Of a stretch of 64,000 nt of DNA, positions 33,515 to 43,765 are shown piece by piece. The notes below the pieces were generated by a model. It made no database searches. It was not told the origin of the DNA and saw only the letters and a program-made list of their open reading frames with translations. The DNA comes from Sthenelais limicola (lineage: Eukaryota > Annelida > Polychaeta > Phyllodocida > Sigalionidae): the NCBI GenBank assembly GCA_942159475.1, contig OW804096.1:91181784-91245783 (forward strand), read 5' to 3'. The position numbers were made by a program, and so were the translations under genes. Every line of letters starts with the position of its first letter. The first letter of the stretch is position 1.

Positions 33515-35130
33515 GTAAGGATTCCCTCTGGGTAAACAACGTTGTAATGATTCCCTCAGGGCATACTCAATCGTAATAATTCCCTCAGGGCTTACACAGT
33601 TGTAATGATTCTGTTAGGGCATACTCAGTTGTAATGATTCCCTGAGGGCATACAGAGTTGTAATGATTCCCTCAGGGCATACAAAGTTGTAATGATTCCC
33701 TCAGGGCATACAAAGTTAAACTGATTCCCTAAGGGCATACACAGTTGTATTAATTATCTGAGAGAATAAAAAGTTGTAATGATTCCCTCAGGGCATACAC
33801 AGTTGTAATGATTCCCTGAGTGCATACAAAGTTTTAATGATTCCCTCAGGGCATACACAGTTGTAATGATTCCCTTAGGGCATACAAAGTTGTAATGATT
33901 CCCTGAGGGCATACACAGTTGTAATGATTCCCTGAGGGCATACAAAGTTGTCATGATTCCCTCAGGGCATACACAGTTGTAATGATTCCCTGAGGACCTA
34001 CAACATTGTAATGATTCCCTGAGGGCATACACAGTTGTAATCGTTCCCTCAGGGCATACAAAGTTAAACTGATTCCGTAAGGGCATACACAGTTGTATTA
34101 ATTATCTGAGAGAATAAAAAGTTGTAATGATTCCCTCAGGGCATACACAGTTGTAATGATTCCCTCAGGGCATACACAGTTGTAATGATTCCCTTAGGGC
34201 ATACAAAGTTGTCATGATTCCCTCAGGGCATACACAGTTGTAATGATTCCCTTAGGGCATACAAAGTTAAACTGATTCCCTAAGGGCATACACAGTTGTA
34301 TTAATTTTCTTAGAGAATACAAAGTTGTAATGATTCCCTGAGGGCATACAAAGTTGTCATGATTCCCTCAGGGCATACACAGTTGTAATGATTCCCTGAG
34401 GACATACAACATTGTAATGATTCCCTGAGGGCATACACAGTTGTAATGATTCCCTGAGGGCATACACAGTTGTAATGATTCCTTGAGTGCATACAAAGTT
34501 GTAATGATTCCCTCTGGGCATACACAGTTGTAATGATTCCCTCTGGGCATACACAGTTGTAATGATTCCCTCAGGGCATACAAAGTTGTAATGATTCCTT
34601 TAGGGCATACACTACTGTAATGATTCCCTATGGGCACACAAAGTTGTAATGATTCCCTGAGTGCATACAAAGTTGTCATGATTCCCTCAGGGCATACACA
34701 GTTGTAATGATTCCCTGAGGACATACAACATTGTAATGAAAACCCTGAAGGCATACACAGTTGTAATGATTCCCTCAGGGCATACAAAGTTAAACTGATT
34801 CTCTAAGGGCATACACAGTTGTATTAATTATCTGAGAGAATAAAAAGTTGTAATGATTCCCTTAGGGCATACAAAGTTAAACTGATTCCCTAAGGGCATA
34901 CACAGTTGTATTAATTTTCTGAGAGAATACAAAGTTGTAATGATTCCCTGAGGGCATAAAAAGTTGTAATGATTCCCTGAGGGCATACACAGTTGTAATG
35001 ATTCCCTGAGGGCATACAACATTGTAAAGATTCCCGAGGGCATACACAGTTGTAATGATTCCCTCTGGGCATACAAAGTGACAATGATTCCCTCAGGGCA
35101 TACACAGTTGTTGTAACGATTCTCTCATGC
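33515..35130 (-). repeat. 29-bp minisatellite, right arm (inverted orientation)
   Basis: About 55 copies of the same 29-base unit in reverse-complement orientation (ACAGTTGTAATGATTCCCTS...). It is separated from the left arm by about 180 bases of unrelated sequence (33336-33514). A variant with TTAAACTGATTCCCTAAGGG recurs at about 33715, 34063, 34266, 34788 and 34876, showing higher-order structure. The two arms could pair over more than 1.5 kb if transcribed. Confidence 0.95.
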
Positions 35131-36700
35131 CCATTTGATAAAATTACTCATATGAGTAATTCCACTAATTGGTCGACAGATGACTATAAAATAGATTTTT
35201 GCATTTTTAATGAGAAATCTTGGTCTGGAGTTATTTTACTCAATTCTGTCAGATGCCCAGACAGGAAATACATCAGAAATACCCCCCTTTTACATATCTG
35301 GCATTAATATTTTAAATTCTAGAGGAAAGAAACCACTGTTTTATTGCCTAAGCATTAAAGAAAATCTCACTACTTCTGAGAAAAAGTGTGCAAAGAAAAA
35401 AAAATGATGTCAAATCAGTGTTACATGTTTATTCAAATTTCATATCATGACCCTGGCTATCGAATAATTTGAAAAAAATATATTTCTAATAATCCATTGG
35501 TTGATTTGCAATGCAAAAATCTCTGGAAGTCTGTATATGACACCATAACATGCCTCTTTAAAACTAGAATAAAAATTGATATAAACACCAAGATGGGTCA
35601 AGTGAATATGTTTTAGATAGTTTTCAATGTGTTCTCCCATATAATAATGAATGTATTGAATATTTTAGTTTTCTCTGGAATAAGAGCATATGATATATAT
35701 ATTTGGGAAGTTAACTTTCTATGTCACCATAACGTGCCGGACATTTTAGCTAAATAAAATATCTAGAGTTGAAAAAATTAAAGTATGGCTGAAGGTAAGT
35801 CATCCTATAGCTCAGACATAAACAGTTGCATTATCCCTCTGCTGTGCATTATTGCACTTCAAGAGTGCTAAAACATGATGTCACCATAACGCGTCAGTAC
35901 GTTACGGTGACATATATTATGTGACATACATTATATGACATATATTATGTAACATACATGTATTGGCTGGACCTTTTCCCTAATAATTTTGCCTCTAAAT
36001 ACCGAAACAGAATGTAGATTTACTTTCATAAACTGATATAAGTATTCAAGTCAACTAAGCAAGAAAACAAGGGGGAAAGAATGTGATACATTTTTGTATA
36101 AATTCTAAATATAATGGATTATATATGTGTATGCATATGGGTATAGGGTCAATGACCTGTAAGTATTGCTGCTGCCATTATCATTACCATTACTGAATCG
36201 TTATTTGGCTGTAACTTTTCTTCTAGTGGGAATATTTTCACAAACTAAAAAGTGTTATGACCCTTATGTCGATACCTGAGAGGTACACAGTGATTCAAAA
36301 CATTATGGGCATATTATTTCTATTTATTTCTAGTTTAAATCCTCATTTATGTTGAAATATGTACCATTCATTGGTGCCCTAACTACAATATTCATCATTA
36401 ACAGTCCAACTTTCGTCTATATTATCAGTAATATGTCTATTAATATGTACGAAAAATAATAAATCAATACAAGCTATTTAAAAAAATTAAGAATTTTCAG
36501 CCAAATGACGAAGGGTGGATTTGCTCATATATATATGCTTTTAATAATAAAAATAGATAACATTTAATGTCAGAAAATTGAATTTCGGCTGAAAAATCAG
36601 TAAAAAAAACCTCATTGGTATCAATTACTACCACCCATAATTCTAATTCTTCATTATCTGACGATCTCGATTACTTGATGATTAACCCTGTAATTAGTAC
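35131..36700. other. AT-rich non-coding stretch with small repeats
   Basis: No gene seen. A TGACACCATAAC/TGTCACCATAACG motif recurs at about 35546, 35721 and 35878, the last one as one arm of a hairpin. Short ATATTATGTGACATA-type units lie at 35905-35960. Confidence 0.5.
35878..35912. other. Short inverted repeat (hairpin)
   Basis: ATGTCACCATAACG at 35878-35891 pairs with CGTTACGGTGACAT at 35899-35912 with one mismatch and a 7-base loop. Confidence 0.8.
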
Positions 36701-36972
36701 AATATACCCCCTTCCCCCCCCCATCCCCCATAGCTTTGTCCCCACTACCCCACACTGCAACCCCAACCCCCAACCCAGCAGTTTTGTATTCCATGTATTA
36801 GATTGATTATATTACCTCCCACCCCCAATAGCTTTAGCCCCCCCCTTCCCCTCCAACCCCCCCCCCCCCCTCCGCCCCGGCCCCCTGCCCCCCCCCCCCT
36901 TCCCCTCCAACCCCCCCCCCCTCCGCCCCGGCCCCCTGCCCCCCCCCCCCCCCACACACACACACACACACA
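36700..36972. repeat. C-rich low-complexity tract with (CA)n
   Basis: Long C runs. A ~60-base C-rich unit (CCTTCCCCTCCAACCC...CTCCGCCCCGGCCCCCTG) occurs twice, then a CACACA microsatellite and an A run. The minus strand has many G runs and could form G-quadruplexes. Reading frames here are compositional artefacts. Confidence 0.9.
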
Positions 36973-37084
36973 AAAAAAATCCTTCACAGCACGCCACAAG
37001 TGAAGGCCTGAAACTGTGTGATGCCCCGAGGGCATACACTGACTGAAGCCCGAAAGTAGTCCACTATTCCTGCGCCCAGCTTGG

Positions 37085-37285
37085 AGTTCACTGCGCCCGC
37101 AGGGCGCTCACCGGTGCGATTATTACTCTCGTGCGTAAGGCACACAGGTTTTCGGCGCTGTTCAGAGGGTAGCGGAGTAGCGGAGCGTATGTTAACTCTA
37201 TGGCGTAGTTCTGTTAGGCAACGGGGCGTGATCGGGACGGACCGGGACCGAGCGGGACAGGGCGGTATGTACCAATACCGTCTTC
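37085..37285 (-). repeat. MITE-like GC-rich repeat, copy 2
   Basis: Inverted relative to 28680-28960; shared core at 37094-37140. Just before it (about 37017-37042) is a lone, diverged unit of the 29-bp minisatellite. Confidence 0.6.
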
Positions 37286-37589
37286 CATAGAAAAATGACC
37301 CCTTTCTCCGCGAAATTGGGAACGATCATGTGTACACATTTCACCTCTGAGTGGGGCCGGGAGAAAACATCCCTGGTTTGTGATGTAATTAGGTGGGTTT
37401 ATTTATTCATATTCAAGAAATAATTCCATCATTTTATCACCAAACTTTCAAAATAAAATAAAGTATTCAATAGCTTTATTCATTGGTAATAATTTTTATT
37501 TGATTTACAATTGGGTAGATTTACTGCACCCTCCTCTCCTGCAAGCAAGCCATCCAGTCCAGTCTCCTGGCTCCACCTGTTGTTACACG

Positions 37590-38289
37590 TGTTACGATCA
37601 TATATAATATTTCTATGGACTTGCTAAGGATATCCGGGATTCTCCAGGATACTCCGGAATGCTCCGGGATTCTCCGGGAAACTCCGAGGTAAACATGTAG
37701 TTCACCTGGCAGCCGTTGGGCGTCTTCATGTGCAGAGCAGCTGATTTTCCAGAATTATTATAAAGATCTAATTATTGCTTAATATTGATTAAACATTCGC
37801 GCGAAATACTTTCACTATATTATGCTAAACATTGCTCTAATTTATCATGTATTTTATATTTGTCATTTCACATTATGTATATGTATATTCCTCACTTTGG
37901 TACAAATACCTTGATGTATATGTTCATGATTTAATAAGGTTCCAACAGAGCTTTTGTATGGTCAGGTTGGAGACAAACCTCTCTGCCTCAGCAAGGACAG
38001 CAGGAATAAAACTGGAATTGCAGATGTACTTTCTTGATGTTCTTCTTTAACTCGGAGCGATGTTAAAACATAGAATATTTCCTCCCTTTGCCTTTAACTC
38101 CGGAGATTAGTTCTTTCCCCCACTATCCTTATTATATTCATAATATATTGATAATATAATCTCGCAGAAGTAACCTATACGATCACTTTATATGAATATC
38201 GGTAGTGTTTAAGCCCGGAAGAGATCCGGAGGCGATTCTCCAGAGAACTCGACAACTCATTGGAAAGAACATAGGTCATAATCACAACA
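37590..38289 (+). repeat. E2 5' LTR (700 bp)
   Basis: Partner of 53488-54187, about 99.6% identical. Near its 5' end are four to five short direct repeats around CTCCGGGATTCTCC. GGAATAAAACT at about 38010 is a possible poly(A) signal. Confidence 0.95.
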
Positions 38290-38290
38290 C

Positions 38291-38302
38291 TGGTGCCGTG
38301 AC
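38291..38302 (+). promoter_or_regulatory. E2 primer binding site, tRNA-His type
   Basis: TGGTGCCGTGAC lies one base after the LTR, the same 12 bases as in E1 and complementary to the animal tRNA-His 3' end with CCA. Protease-coding sequence begins immediately after it, marking the gag deletion junction. Confidence 0.85.
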
Positions 38303-39512
38303 AGTAAAAGGAATATACTCTGTATATCTTCCTGGATTCTGGATTGTTTCAACCTATATCGAGGAGACATTCATAGAGAATCTGGAATCTGGAATCTTAG
38401 GTTTGGATTTCCAGATGGCAATGGACATGTCGTTTAGGAGCAGAATTGGTGAGATTTCTATTAGGGGAAAGAAAACATTATGCGAATTCATGTCCAATGG
38501 CGGGGCATTGAAAGTGGTACGAGATACCAAAATTCAGAAAGAATCGGTGACTTTAGTAGAAGCTATCTGGACCCATCAGTCGGATAATGCCTATGAAGGG
38601 GATATTCTCATAGAGCCTCCTTCTTATGTTGACGAGGAGAGAAATTTGGTCAATTTTCCTACGTTGATCAAAAGGGAAAAACATATAAAATCTGTTTGGC
38701 TGCCAGTCATGAATTGTTCTCATTCTTCACAACTATTGGAAGAGGGGGAAATCATAGGATTGGCTGAAAATGTTTCCCAGATTGAAGATTCAGATATTTT
38801 ATCCTCTTTGCGAAATGATTTTTCCAGTCATTCAATGGAGACCGATACTTTGCCTGGTATGGAACCTTGCATATCGGATATTGGACTTTTGTCTACCGGT
38901 GATTCAATGGATTCGACTGCCGATGGCGCCTCTCTTCCTAGCTATATGGAAATATTAATCCAAAAGAGTGATCTGAAAAATGATGAAGAAAAAGATCTGG
39001 TTCGAGCAGATTTACTGAAATACATGCATATCTTTCAGAGGCCTGGAGGGGACTTGGGGAGAACTGATTTTGTGAAGCATGGAATTAACACTGGATCATC
39101 CAAACCGATTAAGCAGAGCTATAGGAGACTTCCTATTGGTAGAAGAAAAATTGTCGAGGAAGAATTGGAGAAAATGCTTCAAAAGGGGGTCATATCACCA
39201 AGCGATTCGCCTTGGTCATCTCCCATTGTTTTAGTGAAGAAAAAAGATAATTCTATCTGCTTCTGTGTCGACTACAGAAAAGTCAATGATATCACCAAAA
39301 AGGATGCATTTCCCTTGCCAAGAATCGACGAAAGTTTGGATTCCTTAGGAAAGAACATGTATTATTCCACACTTGATCTGGAATCGGGTTACTGGCAGGT
39401 AGAACTCGATGATGATGCTAAAGAAAAATCAGCTTTTGTAACCCATATTGGCCTCTTCAAATTTAATGTCATGGCCTTTGGGCTCTGTAATGCCCCTGCA
39501 ACGTTCGAATGA
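38303..39512 (+). CDS. pol: E2 pol, partial protease and N-terminal reverse transcriptase
   Basis: The open frame formally begins inside the LTR at 38205, but homology to E1 pol starts at the PBS. It begins downstream of the protease active-site Asp, includes the ILGLDF element, then the linker and RT up to motif B (FGLCNAPATFE). RT motif A (YSTLDLESGYWQ) is intact. The frame stops at TGA 39510-39512 and continues in the same frame at 39513. Gag and the N-terminal protease are missing, so this copy cannot make its own particles or mature its products. Alignment with E1 pol is clear along the whole length. Confidence 0.9.
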
Positions 39513-41924
39513 ATGGTTGAAAATATGCTACAAGGATTACGCTGGAAACAATGTGTAGTATATTTGGATGACATTATTACCTATGGAAGGACCTTGGAGG
39601 AAGCCAGAGTTAATCTCATGACAGTGTTAGATCGTATAGCGAATTTTGGCCTGATCCTGAAACCAAAAAAATGCGTTCTTTTCAAGAATTCTGTGAAGTT
39701 TCTGGGAAGAGTGGTGAATGCGGATGGCAGCAAAGCAGATCCGGATAAGATTGCAGCCATTACTCACTGGCCTTCTCCTCAATCTATCAAGGATGTTAGA
39801 TCATTTCTTGGGTTGGTTGGATATTACAGAGACTTTGTTCCCGATTTTGCTGAGGTGGCGGAACCTCTCTTCGAGGTATTAAGGGATCACAAGAAATTTG
39901 CTTGGAATGAAGAACGTGAGAAGGCTTTCTCTATACTAAAAAATGCTCTGGTGACTGATCCTATCCTAGGATATCCTACAGAAGATGATCTCTTTGTTCT
40001 GGATACGGATGCCAGCAATTTTAGCATTGGATCCGTCCTGTCCCAGATACAAAATGGTAGGGAGAAGGTATTGTGTTATTATTCGAAATCACTGAAGGAA
40101 ACCCAGCGCCATTATTGTACAACTCATAGAGAGTTGCTTGCTGTGATTCAGTCGTTGAAAAGATTTAAACATTTCATTTGGGGAACTCGATTTGTGATTC
40201 GCACAGATCATTCTTCCCTTAGGTGGGTCTTGAATTTTAAAGATGCGGACGGAATCTTGGTGAGATGGCTCTCAATACTGGCATATTTTGATGTAGATGA
40301 ATCAAGGATTGTCCATAGGCCAGGCCGGCTTCATTTGAATGCGGATGCAATGTCAAGACTGGGGAAACTTCGCAAATGCAAAAACACCTCCTGCAGCACT
40401 TGTAAAGTTAAGAAGGAAAACATTTTTGAGGTATATGGCCTTTCGGTAGAAGATCTCAAGCATGAGCTTGAACACAGGGGAGTGATGTTACAAAATATTC
40501 TTCCACGCTCTGCTGATGACATGGCTAAATTCCAGGAGCAGGATCCAATGATTGCTAGACTAAGGTCCCTGGTAAAGGAAAATCGTACCCTTTCTGATAT
40601 AGATCGCCAGATGGAGACAAGGGAATTTAAGATTATTTATTCTTTCTGGCCAGATTTGTTCCTTCGAGATGATATTCTCTATGCAAAGGTCTTGTTAAAC
40701 TTCGTTTTAACAGATGTGATTATCGCGCCTTCAACAATAAGGTTGGCTATATTCTACATGTTGCATGGTTCTAGGTTTGGTGGACATTTTGGTCTGAGAA
40801 AAACTCTCTTCAGAGTTAAGCAAGAATATTTCTGGCCATACATGAAGCAAGATTTGACTAGATGGATTAACAGTTGCCTGACTTGCTCGGAGACAAAGGA
40901 TAACCCCAAGAAGGGCAAAATGCCCTTACATAATGAAATTACTGGATCTCGATTCGAAAGAATCGCCTTGGACATAGCAGTAAATCTGCCAGAGACATTG
41001 AGAGGAAACATTTGTGTGATGGTCGTTCAAGACTATTATACAAAATATGTAGAAGCTTTCCCAATGACTGATTATCGGGCAGATACCTGTGCTTATCACC
41101 TCATGGAAGGTTGGATTCTGAAGTTTGGGGCACCACTGAAATTACATACGGACAGAGGAGCAAATTTCACATCGAATTTGTTTAGGGAAGTATGTAAATT
41201 ATTATCCATAAAGAAGACTTTCACAAACGCCTACAGACCGATTTCCGATGGCATGATCAAGAGATTTAATCGTACTCTAAAGGTGGCTTTGGCTGGATTA
41301 GCTAGTGAAAACAGGAAGAACTGGGACCAGATTGTTCCTTATATCACATTCGCTTATCGTTGCAGCCCTCATGAGTCTACTGGATGCTCCCCAAACTTCC
41401 TTACCTATGGGGAAGAGGTGTCGATGGTACCTGCTGTGATACATAGAGATTTCCAGGAAGAAAATGAAAGGATATGTGCACATGGCTTGTTGCATTATAT
41501 CAGGGAGAATCTTTTATTTGCTCACGAGTTTGTGGTAAATAAACTGAAAAAGTCAATCGTTGCTCAGAAAAAGGTTTATGATAAAGGCTTAGTGCCTAGA
41601 TCTTTCAACCCTGGAGACAGAGTATTAAAATTCATCACGGTTAAGACTGGAAAACCACTGAGTGGTCGATGGGAAGGTCCTTTCTCTGTCGTTGATAAGC
41701 TTAACGACTGGACATATACCGTCAGATCTGATATGAATAAAATGGCAAAAGTTCATGTAGACTACTTGAAACCCTGCCCGAACCCTGCGATATTACAGCT
41801 GGAGGATGGAACACCCAGCAATATTGACAAAAAGCGAGGCACAAGTAAAGAAATGCCAGAAAATATCACTAGGACCAGAAGCAGGGTAATTAGAGCTCCC
41901 TCAAGATTAGGATTCGAAGGATAA
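39513..41924 (+). CDS. pol: E2 pol: RT C-terminal part, RNase H, integrase
   Basis: Continues the same frame after the TGA. It has the RT catalytic pair (VVYLDDIITYG), RNase H (DTDASNFS, RTDHSSLRWV, HLNADAMSRL), the integrase zinc domain (H/H then CLTC), the core with the two Asp (RIALDIA; LHTDRGANF), a GPF-type C-terminal module (GRWEGPFSVV) and the SRLGFEG terminus. At the place of the third catalytic acid (E in E1's QVERFNR) this copy reads IKRFNR, with Lys at 41259-41261, so integrase should be inactive. Otherwise the 803-codon frame is uninterrupted. A spacer with a TATA box and then ORF3 follow. Confidence 0.93.
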   Translation: MVENMLQGLRWKQCVVYLDDIITYGRTLEEARVNLMTVLDRIANFGLILKPKKCVLFKNSVKFLGRVVNADGSKADPDKIAAITHWPSPQSIKDVRSFLGLVGYYRDFVPDFAEVAEPLFEVLRDHKKFAWNEEREKAFSILKNALVTDPILGYPTEDDLFVLDTDASNFSIGSVLSQIQNGREKVLCYYSKSLKETQRHYCTTHRELLAVIQSLKRFKHFIWGTRFVIRTDHSSLRWVLNFKDADGILVRWLSILAYFDVDESRIVHRPGRLHLNADAMSRLGKLRKCKNTSCSTCKVKKENIFEVYGLSVEDLKHELEHRGVMLQNILPRSADDMAKFQEQDPMIARLRSLVKENRTLSDIDRQMETREFKIIYSFWPDLFLRDDILYAKVLLNFVLTDVIIAPSTIRLAIFYMLHGSRFGGHFGLRKTLFRVKQEYFWPYMKQDLTRWINSCLTCSETKDNPKKGKMPLHNEITGSRFERIALDIAVNLPETLRGNICVMVVQDYYTKYVEAFPMTDYRADTCAYHLMEGWILKFGAPLKLHTDRGANFTSNLFREVCKLLSIKKTFTNAYRPISDGMIKRFNRTLKVALAGLASENRKNWDQIVPYITFAYRCSPHESTGCSPNFLTYGEEVSMVPAVIHRDFQEENERICAHGLLHYIRENLLFAHEFVVNKLKKSIVAQKKVYDKGLVPRSFNPGDRVLKFITVKTGKPLSGRWEGPFSVVDKLNDWTYTVRSDMNKMAKVHVDYLKPCPNPAILQLEDGTPSNIDKKRGTSKEMPENITRTRSRVIRAPSRLGFEG

Positions 41925-42753
41925 ATATATAGCTAATACGTGTATTTGACTATATACATTGCCGCCTTTGATTCTTCAATACACGTAAAGAGGCTCTTGG
42001 TGAAACACAGACGAAAGTTGGAAAACTATGGTTGATTAACGGCCAATATTGATACCATAATTATTTTTAATAAACATTTATTTGTCTTGGAGAGCCTTAT
42101 TAGTGCTCTAAATTGCATTTTGACTTCATATTTTGATGGATTTGCGCCTTGCTGGAGGAGGATACCACACTCTCTTTTCATCGGGACTCTGGGGCATGAA
42201 AGCCCGGCGAGGATCCAACGAGGAGGCGGTCTCCCGTAGTCTACGGCCATCTTGCTGGGCCTATTCTACAAAACCTTATTTTTGTGGTTATATGACAATG
42301 TCATGTTAAAATAATCATATATCTTCACCCATCTCCACCCCCTTTTCTCATTCTTCGGTCGATTTTATCTCTTGATTCCTGTTGGTGACCAGATTGCTCC
42401 GATTGACCTGGTCGTTAATGAAATAAACAGACCAGCGCGTTACGTCGGCGATCGCCATGGCGCGCCTCCGCTCCGCGCTATATCGTCATGGCAAACCAGA
42501 TTGTTCTTGGCGTAAGGTCACCAGTCCGCTTCCTTATAGCGCTACTGTATAAACACCGAGTAGTATATGGAAATGTTGCTATTAGGATGGCTATTTCTTG
42601 GATATTATTATATTTTAATGCCTAAAATATTAATTCTGCATCGCTGCACCTGATCCTTACGGCTGGATACCTATATAAGGAGCGATGGCACGCGCTGTCA
42701 TTATCTGTTGCGGCTTCTTACGAGACACACGTGTAAGAAAATCAACGGACATC
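41925..42753 (+). promoter_or_regulatory. E2 spacer between pol and ORF3, with an internal promoter
   Basis: No coding frame. A TATATAAG box at 42672-42679 is followed 28 bases later by an initiator-like GTCATTA (A at 42700), and the ORF3 ATG is at 42754. This is textbook spacing for an RNA polymerase II core promoter, suggesting ORF3 has its own transcript. A GC-rich palindromic stretch (around GGCGATCGCCATGGCGCGCC) lies at 42448-42467. Confidence 0.6.
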
Positions 42754-42784
42754 ATGAGTTCCTCTAGTGACGAAGAGACTGAGA
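42754..42784 (+). CDS. E2 ORF3, 5' fragment before the nested insertion
   Basis: A short acidic N-terminus (MSSSSDEETE) starts at the ATG 54 bases after the predicted start site and is cut by the TIR element at 42785. Together with the right-hand target-duplication copy it is in register with the main frame at 51842-53181 when the insertion and one AGA copy are discounted. E1 ORF3 also begins with a short acidic segment. Confidence 0.6.
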
Positions 42785-43765
42785 TAGTCTAGTTGCTTAT
42801 GTCAAAAAAATGGCTCCCGTGTGGAATTCATGTTAATTTTTGCAGACAAACATTTTTTTGTAGTATTCAATGAGTAGAATTCAAAAATCGATGTCTGCAA
42901 TTTTTTCAAACATTTTATCATGCCTAAATCCAAGATGGCGTCCAAGATGGCCGCCCAGACTATAAATGCACATAACTCGGGTTCTAATTAACATAAATGA
43001 ATGATTTTGGTGTCCATTTCTATGGTTTCCATGTCAGGGAATCCAATGAAATAAAAATAAAATCCATGGCACATGATGCCTTTCCACTAGGGGGCGTTAT
43101 AAGTCATTTTTCACATATTTTCCTAAAAAACAATAAGAAATACTTCTAACATCTTTCAATTCGTATACACAAAAACTTTAGTCATTTTATGCTTCAATTT
43201 AATCTCTTGGTAGTTAATACAACATTGGTAAATGATTTTCTATGATTTTTTTTCAATAATACAATATTTATATTTCCAGGGAATTCAGCCACAAATATGT
43301 TTTTTTTCAACAGTAGTCCATTAAACATAGAGTTTGACCTAGGACAAATTGCAACAGGTTTCTCAATGGTTTTGGCTAGAATGAGTGCTCGTTATTAACA
43401 TACTAAAAGTCGAGAAAAATCTGGATGGGGGAACATGCCAAAAATCTCAAAAAACAAAATGGCCGCCTCTAAAACTTTGAAATACCATAACTCAAGTATA
43501 AAATCAACATATATTCAAGTGTGAATACACTTTATTAATGTTTCCAGACATGGGGGATCCAACGAAACAATAAGGAAATCCATATAATCAATATTTATCA
43601 AGTTGGTATACTGATACATGAAAGAAATGACCAGAAAAATGCCCTGCAAATATATCCTGTGAAGTGAAAAATCTAAGTCACATTTAGTGAGATTGTACAA
43701 AGGCATACATGTATGACCAAGGATATCCGATAACATCTTTCCACTAAACAAACTGTCATAAGCAT
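42785..43765 (+). repeat. Left terminal inverted repeat
   Basis: Matches the reverse complement of 50870-51838 with scattered substitutions and indels. Well-conserved blocks include AAAAAAATGGCTCCCGTGTG, CACTAGGGGGCGTTATA and CAAATTGCAACAGGTTTCTC. The inner limit is approximate. Confidence 0.8.

Noticed and set aside
29836..35130. CRISPR-like array of regularly spaced repeats
   Set aside because: There are no unique spacers: the whole 29-base unit repeats, the arms are inverted, and the setting is an animal genome. It is a minisatellite.
36745..37035. Gly/Arg-rich frames over the C-rich tract
   Set aside because: Compositional artefact of G/C homopolymers.
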